Shown here: one piece after another, positions 58,326 to 64,000 of the stretch
How positions within the stretch are numbered: position 1 is the stretch's first letter
How the letters are laid out: each line of letters opens with the position of its first letter
NCBI GenBank assembly: GCA_900074725.1
Contig: LT598455.1
Coordinates: 249,802 to 313,801 of the forward strand
Reading direction: 5' to 3'
DNA length: 64,000 bases
Source: Lachancea dasiensis
Taxonomy: Eukaryota > Ascomycota > Saccharomycetes > Saccharomycetales > Saccharomycetaceae
The notes under the pieces: generated by a model
The model's input: the letters and a program-made list of their open reading frames with translations, nothing else
What the model was told of the DNA's origin: nothing
Databases searched by the model: none
Translations under genes and position numbers: made by a program

Positions 58326-59912
58326 TCACTGGACCTCGTTGATATCGACGATGCCGTTCTTGACGGCCCAGTCGCGGTTGGCCAAAAATATGTTTTCTGG
58401 ATCCTGTTCGCGCCTAATTTTTTGAAACTCTACAAGATCATCGCCGTACCATTCAGATATTTTGGTAGCCATTCCTCTCATCTCGTAATCACCATAGCTG
58501 TGCTCGGCCTTGGTTGGTCCAGCTGCCATGTCAGTAGATCCCAAAAAGTTTTTGGCCCAATGGGGTCTCCCTCCAACCGCCGCCATAGTCTTTTCAAAAA
58601 GTGTAAACCACTTATGAATAGGGGTGTTGAATCCAAAGGGTCTGTATATCGTGGCATTGATGTACAGTGTTAGCTGGCTGTTGTTGACTTCAGATAGTGG
58701 AGCATAATGAGAATTACAGGAAGAGGCATCCAAGTAAGGGCGAAGCACGTTTCCAAAAACCGCACCATTGCTCAGCTCCGTCCTATCGCTGTAGTCGGGT
58801 ATCTTGTCCGGCAAGTTTGTATTAGAGCAGCGCACCTCAATGGGGACGTGTACAAAAAAATCACGGTTTTGGGCGGCCTTGACGATGGAGTCATGGAGTG
58901 ACCGCAGCACTTCCGGGCCGTTGGTCAAAGGACAGCCCCACTCGTCTACAAATTGAGAAAACAAGCAGTCCATGTTCAAGCCCTCGATAGAAGACTGAAC
59001 AGCGACATCGCCAAATCCATAAGTCTCAACTTTTCCGAATTGTCGATGGAAAACGAACTTCTCCACCAGCGGCGTCAAGGCCGGATAGATTCGGACTGAC
59101 ACCCACAGTAAAAGTTCGTAGACATTACGTCCCAGCGTGCTTCCCCACCAAGACGTCCTGGCCTTGGTTCCCACGCTATCGCTGGTCTTACTGCCCCTCC
59201 ATAAAACACACTTTTCACTGTATGGATACCACCAGCACCTGATGAACTCGCTGGAGGTCCAAATAACATCCCATTGTTTCAATAGCGTATCAAAGTTAAT
59301 CACTTCCTGCGTTGACTTGATCTTGAAAGCTGGTACTGCTCTGATTGTCGCACGCACGATGATCCCAATCTTGCCCAGAGATAGCAAGGCAGCACGGAAA
59401 ATCTCAGGGTGGTTCTCTGAGTCCAAAAACACAATTTCCCCCCGTCCATTCACGATGGTGAGGTTCACATACTGTGAAGAAATCAAGCCGTGGTGTGGCG
59501 ATGAGCCGTGAGTGCCCGTAGAGATGATTCCTCCAACACTCTGGTCCGAGATGGAGCCCAGGTTCTGAATTGCCAGCCCGCGTTCGTGAAGGTGCTCACT
59601 GAGCTTGAAGATCCGCATCCCAGCGTCCACCGTTACATCCGCGTAATGCTGCTCTTTGTTCTCCACAACGCTGTGGACCTGATCCATTTTGTCCAAGTTC
59701 ATCAGCCACTCTTTGGTGACACACATATCGCTTGGAGAATGGCCAGACCCGACTGTGACTATCGTTTTCTTGATTCTGCGAGCAGCATTAACAATTTTGA
59801 CCACTTCTTCGATGGATGACGGCTGGAAATACAACTGCGGCTGTGCCGAGTATATACCCGCCCAATTCTTGAACTTGTAGTTCGTCTGAGCACTAGGAAG
59901 TAGTTTATCCAT
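58326..59912 (-). CDS. ALO1: D-arabinono-1,4-lactone oxidase (Alo1)
   Basis: Flavoenzyme of the mitochondrial outer membrane making dehydro-D-arabinono-1,4-lactone, the last step to erythroascorbate. The 528 residues (S. cerevisiae 526) contain the vanillyl-alcohol-oxidase-type FAD domain with VGSGHSPSDM; His58 is the expected covalent FAD attachment site. GGIISTGTHGSSPHHG is the second FAD block. The ALO domain follows with HWAKNF and the C-terminal EFQKIRREQDPENIFL. ATG at 59910-59912. Neighbours match S. cerevisiae YML086C. Confidence 0.97.
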   Translation of the reverse strand: MDKLLPSAQTNYKFKNWAGIYSAQPQLYFQPSSIEEVVKIVNAARRIKKTIVTVGSGHSPSDMCVTKEWLMNLDKMDQVHSVVENKEQHYADVTVDAGMRIFKLSEHLHERGLAIQNLGSISDQSVGGIISTGTHGSSPHHGLISSQYVNLTIVNGRGEIVFLDSENHPEIFRAALLSLGKIGIIVRATIRAVPAFKIKSTQEVINFDTLLKQWDVIWTSSEFIRCWWYPYSEKCVLWRGSKTSDSVGTKARTSWWGSTLGRNVYELLLWVSVRIYPALTPLVEKFVFHRQFGKVETYGFGDVAVQSSIEGLNMDCLFSQFVDEWGCPLTNGPEVLRSLHDSIVKAAQNRDFFVHVPIEVRCSNTNLPDKIPDYSDRTELSNGAVFGNVLRPYLDASSCNSHYAPLSEVNNSQLTLYINATIYRPFGFNTPIHKWFTLFEKTMAAVGGRPHWAKNFLGSTDMAAGPTKAEHSYGDYEMRGMATKISEWYGDDLVEFQKIRREQDPENIFLANRDWAVKNGIVDINEVQ

Positions 59913-60633
59913 TCAAATTTGGCCCTTTGAACACTTAATGCAGCTTACGCAAAGGCGTATACTAGAACTCGAGTAAGCACTATTCTCTGTGTTCTTATTT
60001 ATGGGATTTTTTTCTTGGCTGTCGATCTATCGATTGTCTTACTAAAACTGTCAGATTGCACGTAAGCTAGCACAAATATAATGGCTAAAAGTCACAAGCA
60101 AGCAAAGTGACAGCCGAGATCCGAACTACAAACTAATGGATTCAATATTAATAAAAGATGAGTAATTTCTACACCCAAAGAATTGAAGGGGATAGCTACG
60201 CCTCAATCATTCGGCCAATCGTAACCCAACTAGGGCAACTTTTACGACTGATGTTAACGGTCATAATGATCATGACCACTTCTGTCGCAAGGTGGAATTT
60301 TTCGAAAAACAAATTCATGTGTGGTATTAGCTCTATTACCGTGAGGGTATACATCTGGGCTTGAAATAAAAAGCTGCAAAGCTCCGGCAGCAAAAATTGA
60401 TACGTAAGTGGGTTGGATGAAAGGCAGTTTAAAAACTTCGGGGTATTCGTGGAAGGTGGGGGCGCGATTGAAGCATCCCGGACCCATTTGGTGAGCGTCG
60501 AATGATGCCAATAGAGAAGTGCTTGAAATCATCAGATTTATTTTTTTTTTTTGCTTTTCTTGGCGGATGGTTATCTGCGATCCCTGTTAGTCATAAGGAC
60601 GCCGGCGGAGTTGCCGATTCCCAGCAAGCCTTC
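59913..60633. other. Spacer between ALO1 start and TUB1 stop
   Basis: About 720 bases holding the ALO1 promoter and the TUB1 3' end. A poly-T run lies near 60540-60551. No supported gene. Confidence 0.5.
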
Positions 60634-62247
60634 TTAGAACTCTTCCTCGTCAGCGTAAGAGTCAGCGCCTACCTCGATGTAGTCTCTCTCCAAAGCGGCC
60701 AGATCCTCTCTAGCTTCTGTGAATTCACCTTCTTCCATACCTTCACCCACGTACCAATGTACAAAGGCGCGCTTGGAGTACATCAGGTCAAACTTCCTGT
60801 CAATTCTCTTCCAAGCGTCAGCAATGGCAGTGGTATTGGATAGCATACAAACAGCTCTGTTCACTGAAGAGAGCTGCGACTGTGGAGTGGCAGTAGGAGG
60901 TTCGTAGCAAATACCGATCTTGAACCCAGTGGGGCACCAGTCGACCAGCTGAACCGTTCTCTTGTTTTTAACCTGCGCAACTGCGTTTTGCACATCTCTA
61001 GTAACCACGTCACCCCTATACAGCAAGCAAGTGGCCATATATTTACCAGATCTGGGGTCACATTTGACCATTTGGTTTCCGGGTTCGAAGCAGGCGTTGG
61101 TGATCTCGGAAACAGCGTTGGATTCGTGATGAGCTTTACTCTTTGATAAGATTGGTGCATAAGAAACGAGAGGAAAGTGAATTCTTGGGTATGGTACCAA
61201 ATTGGTCTGAAATTCGTTCAAATCTACGTTCAAAGACCCGTCAAACCTTAGCGACGCAGTCACCGATGACACTACTTGAGCAATTAGATTGTTCAAGTTT
61301 GATAGGCTTGGCCTAGAAATGTCCAAGTTCTTCTTGCACATATCGTAGATGGCCTCGTTGTCTACCATGAAGGTACAGTCGGCGTGCTCCAAAGTGGTAT
61401 GTGTCGTTAGCACTGTGTTGTAAGGCTCCACAACGGAGGTGGAAACTTGCGGAGCAGGGTAAACGGCAAACTCAAGCTTGGATTTTTTGCCGTAATCAAT
61501 AGACAATTGTTCCAAGAGTAGGGAACCCAAACCAGAACCAGTACCACCACCTAGAGAGTGCGTAAACAGGAAACCCTGCAGACCATCGCACTGGTCCGAA
61601 ATCTTCCGAATCCTGTCTAGAATGTCATCCAACAATTCTCTACCTACTGTGTAATGACCACGCGCGTAATTATTCGCTGCGTCTTCTTTCCCACTTATAA
61701 GTTGTTCAGGATGAAACAGCTCTCTGTATGGACCTGTGCGGACTTCGTCGATCACATTAGGTTCCAAATCGACATATAGAGCACGAGGCACAAATTTGCC
61801 CGATCCGGTTTCGTTGAAGAAAGTGGAAAACCCTTCCTCGCCACCTCTGGGCTTTGTTAGGCCCTCTTCCAAATAGCCATCTGGTCTGATACCGTGTTCC
61901 AGCGAGTAGAGCTCCCAACAGGCATTACCAATCTGGCAACCAGCTTGACCGACTACAAAACTAGGTTAGTATATCTGATAGATCTGGGCGGATTAGAAAC
62001 TGCCTCTCACGTCAACTCCGCTACTCTGATCATGATGCGAGCCTGGTCGCTGGCGTAACCGATTGAAATAAATATCCTGACATGTGTCGGCCAAAAGAAT
62101 TCCTTATCCGATAGCCATCGGTACCGTCATCGAGCCTAGGCCCTAATCAACCGTGTTATCCCTGGGGCGTTGGACGCGCAGTTTTTGAAGCCGCAAGTGA
62201 TTTGAACGTCGAATAAACATACCATTAACGCTGATAACTTCTCTCAT
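60634..62247 (-). CDS. TUB1: Alpha-tubulin with one intron
   Basis: Structural subunit of microtubules. Two exons: 62223-62247 (25 bases, ATG at 62245-62247) and 60634-61952. Spliced, the protein starts [17 protein letters not shown] and has 447 residues, identical in length to S. cerevisiae Tub1. The nucleotide motif GGGTGSG is present, with the alpha-specific E in the catalytic loop and the acidic tail ending EEF. ALO1 is downstream, as YML086C is downstream of YML085C. Only one copy seems represented here; TUB3 would be its duplicate in post-duplication yeasts. Confidence 0.98.
61953..62222 (-). other. TUB1 spliceosomal intron
   Basis: 270 bases, 5' splice site GTATGT after the ninth codon's first base, branch point TACTAAC at 61965-61971 (plus strand GTTAGTA), and 3' splice site TTTTGTAG only about a dozen bases downstream. 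The very short branch-to-acceptor distance is usual in these yeasts. S. cerevisiae TUB1 has its intron at the same place. Confidence 0.97.
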
Positions 62248-63199
62248 TGCTCCCTAGTTAACACTTTAGACCAGCACTTGTGAATAACAGGATTGGTGAT
62301 GTTAGAATCAGTATAGTTTTGGTGTTTGGAAATGTTTTGATATGGTGTTTACGTTTTTCCACAAAAACTTGGAAAGGGCATAGTAGTAAGCATCACGTGC
62401 TTGGTCGCGTCGTGAGACGGGTAACCGAACCAATGGTAATCTATACATAATAAAAGTGAGTTCTCTTACTTCGATTCCACCTGTGGTTTGAGCTGATGGG
62501 TTCTTTCTTGAGTGTTTCCTATACCTCTGAGGAGTTCTCCGTTCAAAGGTTTTTCATAGTCCATAAATCTTATTGTAAGGTAATTTAGTGACACTAAATA
62601 ATGTTGGGCCCGCCAGGCCCTTAATCGTTGTCTATTTGTCGCCCTTGTGTTTGGACTATATTGATTAATTGTCAGTGAGATTTTGAGAGTAAGCGTGGGC
62701 TCATGGTTTGAACCTGGCTCGTTTAACTATTTGAAAGCAGAATTGCTTGACCTATTTGCATGCAGCCATTGATAAAAGTATCACTTCGGGGTTTATTGAT
62801 ACATTTCAATGTACCCGAAATGCTGAACTCCCCGTTGCGGCCAATACCAGACGCATCTACCTGGCCGGCCATCCCTCGCAACTCGGAACATCACTTTGTA
62901 CCGCGCTGTCACCTTGCTCGCAACGGCGAATGGAGTTCTCACATAACCAAGCCTTATTACAAGCAAAAGTCTTCTCGGGGTATGATAAAGACTTTTCTAA
63001 TGTGCATGGACTCCAACAAGTTATTTGAGGATCAAACTAGAACTTTTCTCTATCGTACTGATTAAATCAAATTTAAAATGCTTCCGTTCGAAAGATAATT
63101 ATTAAAACTTATATGTTATTAGTGTACAGGTTTAGTATTGGACGATGCTGGTACTAGCTGGTCAGGTCCAAATGATTTTTAGAATGACGAACTTAGTGT
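62248..63199. other. Spacer between TUB1 start and PHO84 stop
   Basis: About 950 bases. The left half is the TUB1 promoter with a CACGTG box near 62395. The middle has two overlapping short plus-strand frames (about 62747-63065) without recognisable domains. No RNA gene seen. Confidence 0.45.
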
Positions 63200-64000
63200 T
63201 TAAACAGTCTCGGTGTGACTGGAGGAAGCAGAGTTACCGCTGGCGTACTTGGAGGAATCGATCTCATCGTGGTACTTTTCACAGATCTCTTCCAAAGTCA
63301 TTCTCTTGGTCTCTGGGATCAAAAGACTGCTAAAAAAACCGCACAACATGAACAGCGCAAAGATCTCCATAACGTGAGGCAACCAACAGTTTGGCTCAGT
63401 AGAGTCACAGTGGTAACTGATCAACGTACCCAAAGCGGTTTGGGCGATAATGGCACCAATCTTACCACAACCAGCGGAGATACCGTGGGCAGAAGATCTG
63501 TATCTGGTTGGGAAAACTTCACCTGGAATGATGAAAGTTGTAACATTAGGACCGAAGTTTTGGAAAAACTGGCAAACAATGTATAGACCCAACAAACCGT
63601 GGTCGTTGATCTTGTGGTATGCGAAACCGATAATGCAGAACAACACAGTCAAAATAAAGAAACCAAAGAGTTGAATTGGCTTTCTACCGATGGTGTCAAT
63701 AGTAGCAACAGAGGCCCAGTAACCTGGCAAAGAACCGGCACAGATCAAGATCAAGTTACCGACAGCAGAGTTGTACAGTTTGTGGTAGACGTTCTTAGAA
63801 GAGGCGTAACCGATGGTTTGCAAGATGACAGCGGTGTTCAAACCTAGACCGTAAAAGGCAACATCCAAAGCGAACCAGGAGAAAGCAGTACCAAACAAAA
63901 TCTTACCATATTTCCATTGACCAAAGTGAGAAGTGAAGTCCTTGAAAGAGGCCTTTGGAGGAGCAATTTCGTATTGCTCGACAGCAGTTGGGGCTCTTTC
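63200..64000 (-). CDS. PHO84: Inorganic phosphate:H+ symporter Pho84, C-terminal part
   Basis: High-affinity phosphate transporter of the plasma membrane (MFS), also a phosphate sensor. The window cuts the gene: 266 C-terminal residues are present, and the frame runs on past 64000. Seen are helices 7-12, with FGTAFSWFALDVAFYGLGLN (helix 7 with the phosphate-site Asp), the sugar-porter-like DTIGRKP, IPGEVFPTRYRSSAHG and PETKRMTLEEI, the family signature. The tail ends in Ser-rich residues. In S. cerevisiae PHO84 is YML123C, so it is a translocated neighbour of TUB1 here. Confidence 0.93.
   Translation of the reverse strand, partial: ERAPTAVEQYEIAPPKASFKDFTSHFGQWKYGKILFGTAFSWFALDVAFYGLGLNTAVILQTIGYASSKNVYHKLYNSAVGNLILICAGSLPGYWASVATIDTIGRKPIQLFGFFILTVLFCIIGFAYHKINDHGLLGLYIVCQFFQNFGPNVTTFIIPGEVFPTRYRSSAHGISAGCGKIGAIIAQTALGTLISYHCDSTEPNCWLPHVMEIFALFMLCGFFSSLLIPETKRMTLEEICEKYHDEIDSSKYASGNSASSSHTETV

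Overview
The window is a compact, gene-dense piece of a budding-yeast nuclear chromosome (Saccharomycetaceae). Nearly all genes are intronless and carry Saccharomyces-type promoter motifs (PAC, RRPE, Gcn4, Rap1-like, inositol element). TUB1 keeps the classic GTATGT...TACTAAC...TAG intron after a 25-base first exon. Gene order points to a species that did not go through the yeast whole-genome duplication: one region interleaves genes that in S. cerevisiae sit on chromosomes XIV and IV (NOP6, SHR3, TDA7, NPR1 among RHO5, IPI3, RPS3, NOP13, MDG1), and a second interleaves chromosomes XV and IV (ARG1, DPP3, GPM3, RPN4, THI20). A Lachancea-like genome is my best guess; this is inference from gene order and style, not from a species marker.

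Layout. 1-1740: no gene found. 1741-8515: PSD1 and APC1, convergent. About 8955-9067: an intron-containing tRNA-Pro(UGG). 9385-29858: NOP6, a small snRNP27-like gene, IPI3, PBR1, RHO5, a GH18 chitinase, RPS3, a dihydrodiol/xylose-dehydrogenase-like oxidoreductase, SHR3, MRPL22, TDA7, NOP13 and MDG1/CRP1. Compared with the S. cerevisiae order this whole block is inverted as a unit. 31407-38979: NPR1 kinase, a decayed short-chain dehydrogenase, MRPL19 and UBP10. 38980-41245: a long stretch of decayed sequence. 41246-50735: ARG1, DPP3, GPM3, RPN4, THI20. 51807-53090: a yapsin pseudogene and unassigned decayed sequence. 53449-64000: LOT6, UFO1, AIM33, ALO1, TUB1 and the C-terminal part of a PHO84-type phosphate transporter cut by the window edge.

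Functions are mostly housekeeping: ribosome biogenesis (NOP6, IPI3, NOP13, RPS3), mitochondrial ribosome (MRPL22, MRPL19), cell cycle and ubiquitin (APC1, UBP10, UFO1, RPN4), nutrient sensing and transport (NPR1, SHR3, PHO84), lipid and redox metabolism (PSD1, AIM33, ALO1, LOT6). The ribosome-biogenesis genes share visible PAC/RRPE promoter elements, and MRPL22 also carries an RRPE.

I found no self-contained new system. The points most worth a second look are the clean inversion with a tRNA gene at one breakpoint and a GC-rich, hairpin-rich spacer at the other; the snRNP27-like small gene; a possible 46-residue secreted peptide; a possible mitochondrial form of DPP3; and an in-frame 12-bp minisatellite in UBP10.
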